The notes beneath the pieces are model-generated. The model made no database searches and was not told the origin of the DNA. It saw nothing but the letters and a program-made list of their open reading frames with translations. Below are positions 1 to 13,387 of a DNA stretch of 64,000 nt, in pieces; the stretch's first letter is position 1, and the number at the start of each line of letters is the position of its first letter. The translations under genes and the position numbers were made by a program. This DNA is from Earliella scabrosa (lineage: Eukaryota; Basidiomycota; Agaricomycetes; Polyporales; Polyporaceae): contig JABYQQ010000028.1 in assembly GCA_022605405.1 (NCBI GenBank), forward strand, positions 248,001-312,000. The letters run 5' to 3'.

Positions 1-1851
<1,851 letters not shown>

Positions 1852-3715
1852 CTAGGCCTGCGACCCGTTCAGCTTCTTCTCTTCGATCATCGCAGGCGCG
1901 GCCGGCAGCTTCGGTGGCGCGCCGCCTGTCGGTGCGTACTTGCTCTTCCGCCTGAGCCTGCTCCCGAACTTCTTCAGGACGAATGGGATAGGCGTCATGG
2001 CGAGCGCGATGAACCCAAGCAGTGTCGACGCCCAGCGCGGGTTCAGCTCCTCGTACATCTGCGTCGCGAACAGCGGGAAGCCCGCGCCGAACAGCGACCG
2101 CACGACGGTCATGGACGACAGCGCGCTCGCGGCGACGAACAGGTACGCGTCGATGGTGTAGTTGAAGAGACCCAGGAAGAGCAACCCGATCGCGAAGCCC
2201 ATCGGGAGGCCGGCCATGAGCGGCGCCCAGAACGAGATGGTGGGGTAGGAGGTCCAACCGAACCAGAAGAAGGAAATGGTGTAGATGGGGGCGGCAAGCA
2301 TGCAAACCTCCATGCGGAACTCAGGAGGGACCGGCGCGGGTGCGTATTCTTTGGTCGCGGCGACATATCGGGGATTGAAGACGAGGAGGTAAACGACGAC
2401 CCCCAGTACGCCTCCGACGAAGATCGGAAGGTACATGAGCCCGGAAATCCCGGCGTTGAAGTGATGGCCTCGGGTGAAGACAATTGGGTACGCCTCAAAC
2501 AGGAGGTACATCACGCCATAGATGAACTGTGCGATCGTGTCAACGTTGCTAGTTGCCAAGACGAGTAGCGGACTACTCACACTCATGTAGAAGGTGATTG
2601 CGATGAGCATGGGCTCGCGGAACAGCACGATAAACGGACGTCCGAAAGTGTGCTTCAGGCGCTGACTCCATGACATCTTGTTCCGCTCCAGAGGTGCCCA
2701 GTACCGGCTGTCGCCCGTGTCCTTGCGCCGCTTCTGGGCACGTTGAACCAGTAGTTTAGGCCTGGAGAGCAAACCGTCAGTAAAGCGTTGACGGCAATGA
2801 CGTCATAGACTTACACATAGGTCTCAGGCAATGTGAGGATGACTGCCACCAGACAAGCACCGGCGAAAATTGTTTGAACCCAGAAGATCCATCGCCACGA
2901 GACTCCCGACACGGTCATAAAGCCGCTCACGGTCGGCCCCAGCGAAGGTCCGGCGAAAGGGGCGAGCGTGAATATCGCCAACGCCTTACCGCGAGTTTGC
3001 GCATCCCAGATATCGGATATTACGGCACTAGAAGCAGCAACCAACGCTCAATATTCGTCGACGGATTAGGCGGATTTCGTCACTTACCCGCTGTTCGCGA
3101 GAGGTGCTGCCGCGAATGTGCCACCGAGGAAGCGGAAGGCGAGTACGGCGCCGGTGTTTGGTGCGAGCGCACTCCCAACCTGGAACAAGGTGTAGACCAA
3201 AAAGCTCCATACAAAGACGGGTTTTCTTCCGACTTGCTCTGATAGAGGACCCCAGACCAAAGGGCCTACACAGTAGCCTGCTACGAAGAGCGAGATCGTG
3301 AGGATAGCCACTTCGGTGCCGAGACCGAACTCTTCCATGAGTTGGGGAAGCATTCCTGCTGGCGCAGATGACGCGAACGTTCTGGAGCACAGAGGGAGGT
3401 TAGAGAGATAGAGAGAGGATGTGTGTAGACGACGTACGCATTCAGGACCAGTACAGCTGATAGCATGGTGATGTACCACCGATATGCCTTGCTCCAGTTC
3501 TTCGGATTCTCCGGGTCATCAGGGCTCATGATGATCTCGAAGGAATCGACAGGCTTTTCGCCTGGTGCGGGCCCATATGCCTCATGTTCGAACTCGGAAT
3601 TGATGTCGCTGTCGTCGTCGTGGTCTCCACTCTCCACGTAGGTGGGCGTTCGTGACTCCAACGACAAACCTTGCTGTGAGCCGAGAGCATGTGCTGGCAA
3701 GGGAAGAGCGGCCAT
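1852..3715 (-). CDS. MFS drug:H+ antiporter, DHA1 type (polyamine/fluconazole exporter family)
   Basis: Twelve-helix proton-driven exporter of the plasma membrane, 564 residues, in four exons: 3715-3438, 3381-3088, 3027-2815 and 2761-1852. A cytosolic N-terminal tail with the family motif DPENPKNWSKAYRW leads into TM1. Motif A is GPLSEQVGRKPVF between TM2 and TM3. The splice at 3088/3027 restores ANSGAVISDIWDAQTRGKAL, a hallmark of DHA1 proteins. SWRWIFWVQTI follows, and the central loop carries RRKDTGDSRYWAPLER. The C-terminus is basic and proline-rich. Joined exons total 1695 nt in frame. It lies in the same orientation as the OYE gene about 650 bp away, which could indicate a small detoxification or secondary-metabolite unit. 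The transported compound cannot be told from sequence. Confidence 0.95.
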
Positions 3716-5396
3716 GAGAGGACGAAAGGAAGGAGGCCTTCGAGCGGGATATGCAAAGGGAGGGGCGTAGCGTCATCTGGTCGTGGTGTGGATATAAGTA
3801 ATATAGGACCTAGGACACCTGCGCACAACAGGATTGATCAGCAACATGAGGAGCGGTCAGAGGGTCAGCGAATTTCCGTAAACTGTTTCCGGAACGAACA
3901 TTGCAGAGGGATCGGGCAATGTCCAGATGGCTCCATACCTGATATAGCATTATGTTGTCGATGACTGGGAGAAGGCGAGATACTTTCTCCGACGGAATTG
4001 ACGGCAACGCTGCGGGTTGCCACCTTTGCCGTGTTGAAACTTTGACCTCACAGGTTGCTCTGGCATGTTGGAGCCAAGACAGTCGATTCTGGAGAGGTTC
4101 GGAGCGGGTGGTCTAATCAAGAATGACTCTGGGGCGGGGGTCAGACGAGCACAAGGACTCGTGGTGGCTGTGCACCCAGTCCGTTCCCACAGTTCTGATG
4201 CGACCCCGTCGGGCGCGCGGGCTCCGGCCGCGTCCGGCATGGGTAACCGTGGGTTCTTACCAACCCACACCAAGTCCGCGCGGACTGGCATAATAGCTGA
4301 CCTGACCCACTCTAAACAGGAACCAACTGATCAACTACCGACCCACGCAACCTTAGCCGTGACTCTGAGGTCGAATATCAATTCATCCATAGGCCGGTCG
4401 CGGTGGATGATCGATGATGACGAATATCTGGAGGTGGGTCTTGTGGCAGTGTTGAATACCCGATCCCGAGTTTTGAAACTCATGTCCATGGTTCCGAGGA
4501 AAGTGACTCAAGCACGCAGCCACATATACATGTTAACCCCCTCTCACCGGCTTCCATGCTCATGCAGCAACTAACGATTATGAAGGGCGGCGGCGACCTG
4601 CACACATCAATGTTCATACCACACTGTTCGATCGAGCCACGTATGACTCCCTGCGAGGCTGACTTGCTGGGCTCGCTGTTTGGTGAGTTGTTGAGTCTCT
4701 ATGCTCGGCGTGTTGGCGCGAAGATTGCTGGAAGAGCCCGAAAAACGAGGAGATGTAATTGATTCATATTCATAGCTAATATTTGGACTTGATTCGAGAC
4801 ACAGCACAACATCTTCACGGTCTGGGCAGCCTGAGGCCTTTCAGTATTCCATCGAGTTTGAGTTCTTCAAGTTAGTCCCCGCTGGCGCCGGCCGTGCCAA
4901 GCAGTTGCATCAGGTTGTCCTTCACTCCGCATCTTATCACGGTTTGGTCAACGAAACACTTATTACCGTATCCGACTCCGTCGCATGACTGTGGCGTCGG
5001 GGCGCATTCCGCGCGTCTTCGTGGCGGTTTTCTCACCTCAGGCTGGAGCTGAGAGGCGCGAAAGGCTCTACTGCTCGTCTTCCGTCTGATGTGACGCGAG
5101 CGCGTTGAATTGACGTGATGGTGGCGGGCAAGGAGTTGTGCGGCGTCAATGTCTGGTCACTGGAGAGGAATCTCTTGCGGATGTTGGTTCAAATGGGGAG
5201 CACATGTAACCGGTTTCAGGGGCTGACGATGTCGGATGGCCTGTGCTTGCTGCCTAGTTGTAACAGACCGCGAGGTCAAAACATGTATGAATGTCGGAAC
5301 TTGAACATACACGTGCGCGCGATACCACCCGACGAATACACCATGAGCCCAAAGCATGAGTGAAGACATACAACAACTACGAAAGCAAAGCAGGCA
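3716..5396. other. Gene-poor spacer, 1.7 kb
   Basis: No domain-bearing open frame on either strand. Several stops interrupt all frames and codon use is not like the neighbours. A patch at about 4235-4365 has repeated TGGGT/ACCCA words in both orientations, which may be a decayed transposon end. The rest is featureless to my reading. Confidence 0.55.
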
Positions 5397-7984
5397 TCAA
5401 CGTCGAACACCTCTTGCCCGTTTTGATGGGCCGCTTCGATGAGCCACGCCAGACGACGGAGTCGGTTCTTGTTTGCGCAGCCTCGCGCTCCGGCGCACGA
5501 CAACGGGAATGTTCACTGCTGCGCGTGTTCGAGGCCGCTTAGTCTGCTCGCCCCGGTCAGCAGCTGTCGGTTTCCGTTTCGAGGCGCGGGACGATGGTCC
5601 AGCCTGCTGGGGAGATGGAGGGGCGGGAGATAAAACGGGTGGTGTGAGCGTCAAGACCGACGTGGGGATATTAGGGCCTTCAACCGCGTTATCCACCCGG
5701 TCCGTCTGCTCCAGAGCGTTCTCCGCAAGGAATGTCGCCCAGAACGACTCTAGGTGGCTGGTGTCTGACCACATGTCTATATCTTCAGGCTCGTACGCCG
5801 TTTCCATGCTGGACTGCAAGTCCAACACGGTATTGAGCCACTGCTGGAACATGGCATCTTGGAACGTGACCCGTTTCGTCATCCGTCGATTCGCGATGTT
5901 GACACCCTTCATAGTGCCTCCGAAGAGCTCGCCTCGCCATTCCTCGATCTGAAAGAAGAAGTCCTCAAGAAACTGCGTGAGCTCCTTGCCAGCCAGGTTA
6001 TGCGGGAGGTGGCGTAGACCTGCATAGAGAACGACGTATAGCAGCGACTCCATGTCGTCCTGGAGAGTATGGGTTGTTCCGGATTCTCTCAACACCTTGG
6101 CCGACATGAATTCCCATGTACCCTGTAGTTACTGTGTGTCAGTTTGATTCGACAGACATCTGGCCCGAACTCACGGCCCTCCCTGCTTCGAGCGCTTTTC
6201 CGTTCGCGTCGGTTCGCGTCGATGACTCCCAGTCGACTAGGTATCCTCTTCGCACATCTCCGTGAGACTCCTTCACTAGTATGATGTTCCCGATACTGAT
6301 ATCTCTGTGTAACCGAGAGTCGAGGCGTAATGCATCCTTCATTGCTACCGGGATGCGGAAGCAAGGTCTGGTTAGTACAGGGGGAATGATCAGGGATACG
6401 TGATACCCACCTTGAAACACATCGTATGTAGCATGCAGGAGCTCGCTTGTCCCACGGAATCGCTCTAGGCCATAGCCAACTGTGCCTAGGACGATCCGAT
6501 AGTGGACGAACGTTTGGAGTTTGGGTGGCTTCCCGTTAACTGGACACACCCACGACTTCCCAGCGTAACGCGCCGATTTGGTGCATTGTAGCTTAGTACC
6601 TATGCAAGTCATGAGTAACGTGGGCGCCTTCGTGAATACAAGACAATCACATACTTGACGGCGACTCCTGATAAGAAGGGAGGTAGCTGAAGATATCGCC
6701 GTGGAGCACGAATTCCGGGACGTTGCAGACCCTCAGTTCGTTGAGCTTCGCCAGTGTGGTGCCTTCATCTTCCATGGGATCCCGCCACGTATCCTTCAGG
6801 AAGACTACGCGGTTTGTTCTTGTACAGAACGCCCAGTACGCTTTAGTTCCGCGACCGGTCGGCGAGAGGGGCGATACCACAGGTCGAGAGACAAGAAAGC
6901 GATGAGCCCTCAATTCGCATCCTGCCGGGTGCTGCGCTAGAACGTGAATGGCCATTACGCGGCCAGTTTGGTAGTGTTCCGCGACGGCGTTATCGAGGGC
7001 GTCGCCACTGTAGCCAGTCTGTGTCCGGACATGTCGCGCGATGCCCTCGCGGTACAGATCCTCTTCACCGGGGGTAGCCCACTGAACGGTTATATCATGG
7101 CCACGTCCGATGGCAGAGGCGCGCGAGAAGCGCCAGACGAATTCGCAGAGGATCTCCGGTTGTTCCCGGATGTCGAATCGTTCCGTGACAACCGCACCGC
7201 TACGATCCCAGCGGCAGAGTCGGGCGAATGAACCGGCCATAGTGATAGAGAAGACAAAAACGCGTTGCTGGCGAGCGAAGATCTCCGATACATGAGAGAT
7301 ATGCTTCGCCAATGCTCGAAGGACACGAGATTGGAGTTCGTCGTCGTCGTGGCGAGCAACGAAGCTGTGTGCAGCGTCGTCCGTGTGAGAGGGATCCACA
7401 AAGAAGTCGTGGCTTGGATCGGGTTTGACCTCGATGAAGAACTCGGCGTAACCGAGCTCGACACGCGAAGCCTCCGTAGATTGCCGCACTACGTCATAGT
7501 TCGCAGACGTATAGCAGCAGATGTGCGGCACGGTGGGAGAAAAGGGTGTCCGGCGTGTAGTACTAGGCGAATGGTGGAAGGTGAGGCCAGGTGCACGAGA
7601 CTTGTATTTGGTCCTCTTGTTGAGGACTGATAGCTGTAGCAAGCGTGTGGGCAAAAATTAGGAAACATAGAATATTGCTCATACCAATGGTTCATGTATC
7701 TCGGCAGGAGTGGCGGCAGTACGCGGTACCGAACGGAAAGCATATCTTGAGGATGTCATCTCCCGCCTGTCTTCCAATGAGGAGACGGGGAGAAATTCGT
7801 CGAGGAACTGATCCGGCGGCATGGGTCCGAGTATGTAGTCTCGCGACTGCAAAACATAATGCTTGTACCGCCGACACATTCCACTAGGCGCGAAGCCCCG
7901 TGGTTGCAAGGTGTGGTGGTCAACAGCAAGAGGACTGTCATATACAACCTGGTCCAGGTGAGTGTTCGTGCACGAAGTAGCCAT
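5397..7984 (-). CDS. FunK1-type fungal protein kinase
   Basis: Member of the fungal kinase family FunK1, expanded in mushrooms, 787 residues, five exons: 7984-7685, 7633-6655, 6599-6411, 6344-6175 and 6122-5397. The N-terminal half has the FunK1-specific region (FIEVKPDPSHDFF, then a beta-rich stretch ending FSITMAGSFARLCRWDRSG). A VVFLKDTWRD segment supplies a likely nucleotide-binding lysine. The catalytic loop reads LHRDISIGNI. The metal-binding motif is DWE instead of DFG, as is common in this family. GTWEFMSAKVL corresponds to the activation-segment end, followed by DDMESLLYVVLY. The final 100 residues are basic and Ser/Pro-rich (KRKP, KRPRTR, SKRARGVRR), suggesting a nuclear location. 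Family assignment is strong; targets are unknown. Confidence 0.93.
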
Positions 7985-8234
7985 GGTGGAGAGAGAGGGG
8001 GAGAATGTGAGACGCTACAACCGCAGGTTTGACACGATGGAGAAGGAATGTGGCGTTCCATACGCAATAGGCAGGGTCACATGACTGAATAATAGAAGTC
8101 GTCGAACTTGCCAATTGCAATGCTGAGATGTAGGAGGAAGTCCAGCGCGATAACAGTCTTTGGACATTGCACTTGTCATACAACGGGCATAACGTGATAC
8201 CTGGCTAGAGCATTCCCAGCGCTATCCGAGTAGC

Positions 8235-9164
8235 TTATGCTGTCAACCCTATCGAATCACTCACATTAACGTACTGACGCAATAGGGCTAGACAAAACGT
8301 ACCAATAACACCGCAGGCAGCACGTGCACCTGCATTGCCAGTTTTGAGGGACTCTTCGTCGTCACCACGTCCGAGGTCGTCGGTGCCCTATTACCGACAT
8401 CCTCGAGTCAGACGAGTTCATCATAATTGTAGGAAAGGACGCTTACCGCATGGACCACTACCGCGCGACTGGTGCAAACACGTCAAACCGTCAGTCCGAA
8501 GTCGTTTCGACAAGATATATGCAGTACGGAAACTCACCCAATGATACTCATCGGACCGTTGAGGGAGATGAGGGGGTCCTCGAGCGAAATGCTTGCGACG
8601 CCCTGCGAGGACGTCTTGATGTTCCCCAAATCACCGACATGTCTCTTCTGAGGCGGGTCGCTCGGGGCGCCGTGCGCAACTTCGAAGGGGTTGAAGTGGG
8701 GTCCAGCGGAAATGCAACCGTTGCTCAGGTCGCCAGACGCGCTAGACGCCGGGGTCGCATGAGCAGGGGGCAGGCAACCAACAACAGAGGACGCGAGTAC
8801 GCACTGAATATGGAATCCATGCTCTGCCGACGCGCGTAGGTTCTTGACCTCCCCGGAGATGGTGACCGGTGCGGTCGGAAATGGCTGTGTGAACGTGACC
8901 GTTCCGCTGACTGTCTCACCGTTCAGCACAGCAACGGCCTGTTGCGAGAGCGGCGTGGATGTCATGAGTCCGTTGACCGACGTGTGAGGCACTTTGCCTG
9001 ATAGACGTGCGTACTCTTGTGACGATTGGAGCGGGAAGGACATCGTCTGGAGAAGTAGAGCTTCTTGGGAGGATGAGCCAGATGACGAAGACACCGATGA
9101 GCAAGAAAGAGGCAGTGATGGCAAGGCGGGGCTGTCTCGTTTGGCGGGTCTGAGGAAAGTCCAT
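8235..9164 (-). CDS. Cu/Zn superoxide dismutase with N-terminal membrane anchor
   Basis: Converts superoxide to hydrogen peroxide and oxygen; 202 residues in six exons: 9164-9015, 8938-8805, 8741-8538, 8468-8447, 8387-8303 and 8248-8235. The exons fit exactly in frame and restore all catalytic residues: copper ligands in HGFHIH, the bridging His in PHFNP, zinc ligands in AHGAP and RHVGD, a further copper His in VVVHAG, and the active-site Arg in [10 protein letters not shown]. The disulfide cysteines NGC and ACG are present. Unusually, residues 1-40 form a basic tail plus one hydrophobic helix ([19 protein letters not shown]) with no clear cleavage site, predicting a type II protein with the enzyme outside or in a lumen. 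The next upstream frame also has Met codons, but this start alone keeps the anchor and frame together. Confidence 0.93.
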
Positions 9165-9812
9165 GTTGAAAGGTCGAGGGGGCGGGTTGGGGTTCGGTGG
9201 GAGGGGAGAACGAGTGGCAGCGAAATTGGCTCACGCGCAATAGGAAGTTGATCGACGGGTTGGTAAGAGTGTTCACACACCTCGGCCACCTCAATCCGGC
9301 CAGTGTCATCACCGCAGTCAGCCTTGCAGATCCAATGAACGACGGGGCAAATCAATGTCGCGGCGCAACGAGACCATTGCGTGTTGGTCTGTCATCGAAG
9401 AGGACGGCGAGCACGTTATCACACACGACGACTCGGACACGGACGAAGACTCGGAAGAGTCGGAGGAGCAGTTCGGAGGAACGGCCCGCCTCGGCAGACA
9501 AACTCCAACTGGGAGACGCTCGTGCATCGCGGGTCGCCAGTGACTGTCCGTTAACCTCATGACTGGTGATAGCGACTAGTGACTAGTCGCAGCTGGTACT
9601 GCTCTCCATGGATTCCGGCCCGTTCTCAGGACGTGCGAGGTTGTTCATCGCCGCCGGGACCCAGAACCAAGTCACCTGGATCCAGGATCAGTGAGTAGCA
9701 GCGTGGTTCGACATGCACGGCCGTGGTCATACACAGTCAAGGGGCAGTGGTATATAAAGCCTCTCGCGAACATCCATGACATTGAAAGTACGTCCTGCTC
9801 GTGTTCCTGGTC
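9165..9812. other. Divergent promoter region between SOD and CE16 esterase genes
   Basis: 648 bp between two genes read away from each other. A TATA box sits near the right end; no further gene is evident. Confidence 0.6.
9751..9758 (+). promoter_or_regulatory. TATA box of the CE16 esterase gene
   Basis: The word TATATAAA lies 62 bp before the chosen ATG of the secreted esterase, a usual spacing for a strongly expressed fungal gene. Confidence 0.6.
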
Positions 9813-11273
9813 ATGATGCACTTTAGTAGGACCATTGCCTCTCTCGCCGTCGTCCTCGGTCTGCTGGCCTTGTCGACAGCTGCAGCACCGTCTCCGCCGT
9901 CTCAATTTGATTGGAAGAAGACACAATATGTCTATGCGTTTGGCGACTCGTACACCTTTGTACAAGGGACGAAAGGTCACGCGAACTTCAGGTGAGTTCC
10001 CATCCTGAATACTGGGTACTCAACAGCATGTGTACTCATCCTCGCGTAGCTTTATAGGCGATGCTCTCGACTTCTCGTTCACTCCTCAAGAGTTGCTGGA
10101 AAACGAGATCATACCCAAGAATGTAGGTGAACCCAAATTGTGCTACCTGGACATGGCCTCCGCTCACCCTCTATATCCACTACAGACCAGTTCCGATGGT
10201 TCAAGTTGGGTATGCTCGGACTCCACCGTCCACGAATTCATCTTTCTGACATCGCACGCACGCACAGACAGAGTTCCTCACTGGCTGCTTTCAAGGGCGT
10301 CCCTCCGAGTGCGCCCCTCACCAGCTCTGGAATTTTGCCTTTGCCGGCGCTGACATCGACAAGTCCTTGTATGCGCCTCCGAGTCGTTTCACTAAACGCG
10401 ATCGACTCTGACACAATCTGCGCAGGCTCCCTCTCCACCACGACTTCACTGTCGACCTGGTCGACCAAGTCGACCAATGGGCAAAGTACGCGTCCAGAGT
10501 GATCCCGCACCCAGCCGCACAAACCCTCGTAGCTTGGTGGATCGGCATAAACGATACCGGCGACACGCTGCACAATACCACAGTCAGTTCTCTAGATGCG
10601 TACTCCTCCCCTCACCTTCTTTCCGAGTGACGTCATGAATATTCTAGCTTGACTTCAAAGTGTTCTGGGAGGCCGAGATGCAATCGCTCTTCAGTGCCGT
10701 GGTACGTTCCCTCAATGATCCATCTCGTCTAAAACCGTCCCCTCCTGACCGTGACGCACAGACGAACGCATACAACCACCACCTCCGCGGGACATACCTC
10801 TTCCTCAATGTCCCTCCACTCGAACGCTCCCCGGGCCACCTAGGCTCCTCCGACGCCGCGCTCTACAAGCAAAACATCCTCGACTACAACGCCGCGCTCG
10901 CCGCCCACACCGCCGCCTTCGCCCGCTCGCACCCCGACGTCAACGTGCTCACCTTCGACGCGCACACCTGGTTCGGCAGCGTCCTCGACAACGCGCCCGC
11001 GTTCGGCTTCACAAATACCACCGGGTGAGCCTTCTTCCGCTACATACCCGACCTTTCCTCGCATCATCTCCACTGTCACTGACGCTCAGACCGCAGGTTC
11101 TGCGAGTGCAAGGACCCGACGTTCTTCTGGTACAGTGCGTAGTGCCACATCCACCTGCGTAAGACCGTACCCTTATCGCGATCTGCACAGACACCGGGCA
11201 CCCCACCGAACACGTCCACCGCCTCCTCGCGCGCGCGATCGAAGCGGAGCTGCTGCACGCCTCACGAGCCTGA
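9813..11273 (+). CDS. Secreted GDSL esterase, carbohydrate esterase family 16
   Basis: Likely acetylesterase acting on hemicellulose oligomers outside the cell; 323 residues in nine exons: 9813-9991, 10050-10122, 10186-10209, 10268-10368, 10426-10582, 10648-10701, 10762-11024, 11097-11134 and 11191-11273. A signal peptide (hydrophobic stretch ending STAAA) is followed by the nucleophile block YAFGDSYTFV, LWNFAFAGADID, and the GIND oxyanion block. The catalytic His is in NTGHPTEHVH. The residue usually written as the Asp of the DxxH block reads Asn here; that codon is split by the last intron. CEC near the C-terminus may form a disulfide. Two in-frame ATGs at 9813 and 9816 are equivalent. Family is clear; exact substrate is inferred. 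Confidence 0.9.
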
Positions 11274-11957
11274 CACATTACGCCATCAGAGGGAATACAT
11301 GAGGTCAGTGGTATGCCACTTCGCGTACGGCTCCAGGCCGAGGTCCCGAAGAGAGAAGAGAATAGGAGAGTGCATAGGCGTGTTCCACAGATCTAGAGAG
11401 CACAAATTTTGGAAAGCGGACAGAAGAAGCCGCGAGGCTATCTGGAAGACATGCGGGGGACTGAGGATGGGGTGGGAAGGGGGGACGTGTAACTTTAAGG
11501 TGATGGGGGGATATGGTGAAGCGGGGGGTATCCAGCATAAAACGCGCCATGTATCATTGTGCTCCTAGGCGTCGGTAATAGGATATGTACAAGACGATCT
11601 GTACCATATATGTTCACCACGGAGAGCGGACATGGAGAGGAGGAGAGCAGAGAGTAAGGGAGGCGAGGATTGAGAGGGACGAGGTTAGAGTAGACAGGAA
11701 AGGAGGGAACGCGCAACTTTGGCGAATATCGACAGACGGGCTAACGAGCGGAAGTGAATATGAACAACGACATCAAATGACGAGCGCATAAACAGCTGGA
11801 AGTGCGCTGTCGACGGCGACAGATAAGAAGACAGGCACGGAGAACGGGAAACGAGAACGATACGAATAACACGACAAACGCGAAATAAAGAAGCCAAACG
11901 ACAATATATGCTTGTCCGAACACCAACAGTAACGAACAGAGCCTCCAGGCGCCCCCT
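11274..11957. other. Convergent 3' flanks, 684 bp
   Basis: Lies between the ends of the esterase (+) and VAP (-) genes. It is GA-rich on the plus strand around 11330-11720. I see no gene. Confidence 0.6.
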
Positions 11958-13387
11958 TCAGAAGAATAGATACGTGGTGACAAACACACCCAAAGCGATG
12001 ATAATGACCACCTGTAATGGCACACCGTCGGGTTGCCCATACTCGCTCCCGACATAGCTGCCCACATCCGTCTGCCCATCGTACGTCGAGCGGCCGTCGT
12101 AAGTGCGTCCATCGTACGAGCTTCCGTCGTCCGACACCGGCGCGCGTCGCCTATGCCTGAGCTCCGTTGCACTTGTCATCTCCGTGGGCGCGATGCTTGG
12201 CTCAGGCATGGACGCGATGAGTTGCCTCAGGCGCTCAATTTCTGCCTGAGCCTCCTCGAGCTTCTTGACAAGCTCCGGGTTGGGATCCTGCACGATGACC
12301 TGCGGCGGCGCCGCGGCACGGACAGGCGGAGTTGGAGGGGGCGAGGGGCGCCTGGGAGGTGGCGCGTGCACGCTGACATTGACGATACCAACGCCCTCGT
12401 CGCTCGTCGACGGTTGCAGTGACGGAGCGGGTTCTGGGGGATGAACAGTCACATTGGGTGGCGTTGAGGGCGCGTCGTGGTGCTCCTCCTGCTGAGGGGG
12501 CGGGATTGGAATCGCGCTGTCGTCGCCCAGGCTTGGTTCCCTTGTTGCGTGGCCGTTGGTAAGGGGGAACTGACGGACGGTGGCGTAGTTCTATGAAGAC
12601 ACGGAGGTGGTGAGAGGGGGATCCAGAGCTATAATGCGTGCTACTCACGTCCTGTCCGGGTACAGCCAACAGTGAGCTCATGTTCGCATGAGACTCGTCC
12701 TCCTCCGGAACGGTCTGACCTTCAGGCGGAAGGTAGACTACCCGGATCTTCTGTGAGTGAACTTCGTCGCCTTCGACATTCCACTACACGCCAGCTCAGC
12801 GTGAGCAACACGTCAGGGACCGCCAGCAACATAAACACCACTCGCCATGTCCTGCAGAGACATGCTCTCCTTCTCGGGAGTGATGGTCGTGCTCTGGATG
12901 AGGAACTTGTCCTTGCACTTCGCGTTCGTGGGGAGGTCTTCCTTCATGGCCTGCAGCATCACTAGAGGGCATGCCAGTCTCAAGGCCCCGTCCCGCGACG
13001 GCTAACAGCACCTCGACGCACCTGCGACTTCGACAGTCTCCCCCGGCTCCACCCTCCCCGAGTTCGGCCTTACGCAGTAAAGCTATTCAGGAGACGTGCG
13101 TGTCGATCAGACTCGCGCCTGACATGTCAGCGCATGAAGACGCTAGCGCACCTTGGGAGCGGTGGTCTTGACCTTGAACGCAACCGGTTGCGCATTGTTG
13201 TTCGTGATCTGCAGCGAACGCTTGACGGACTGGGTGAATGGTCCTGGAAGCGACGAGTCGCGGACGGGCGAACGGAAGAGGAACGTGTCCGGCCATGATC
13301 AGTGTTGGGGGAGAGAGACACGAGGGGCGATCTGAGACACGCACTGTTGAACCCCAAGACGCTGCTGGGGTTGAGGGAGACGGACAT
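11958..13387 (-). CDS. SCS2: VAMP-associated protein (VAP/Scs2 family), tail-anchored ER protein
   Basis: ER-resident tether that binds FFAT-motif proteins at membrane contact sites. 362 residues, six exons: 13387-13345, 13243-13152, 13082-13022, 12961-12837, 12783-12649 and 12590-11958. The N-terminal MSP domain begins MSVSLNPSSVLGFN and continues with RSLQITNNNAQPVAFKVKTT, APKLYCVRPNSGRVEPG and KCKDKFLIQS, giving the FFAT-binding face. A proline-rich linker and a short coiled coil (LVKKLEEAQAEIERLRQLI) follow. The last 20 residues are one hydrophobic helix (VVIIIALGVFVTTYLFF), the tail anchor. The donor at 12836 (GTTTAT) is weak but is the only in-frame choice I found. Domain order is that of every VAP, so the assignment is firm. 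Confidence 0.93.
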
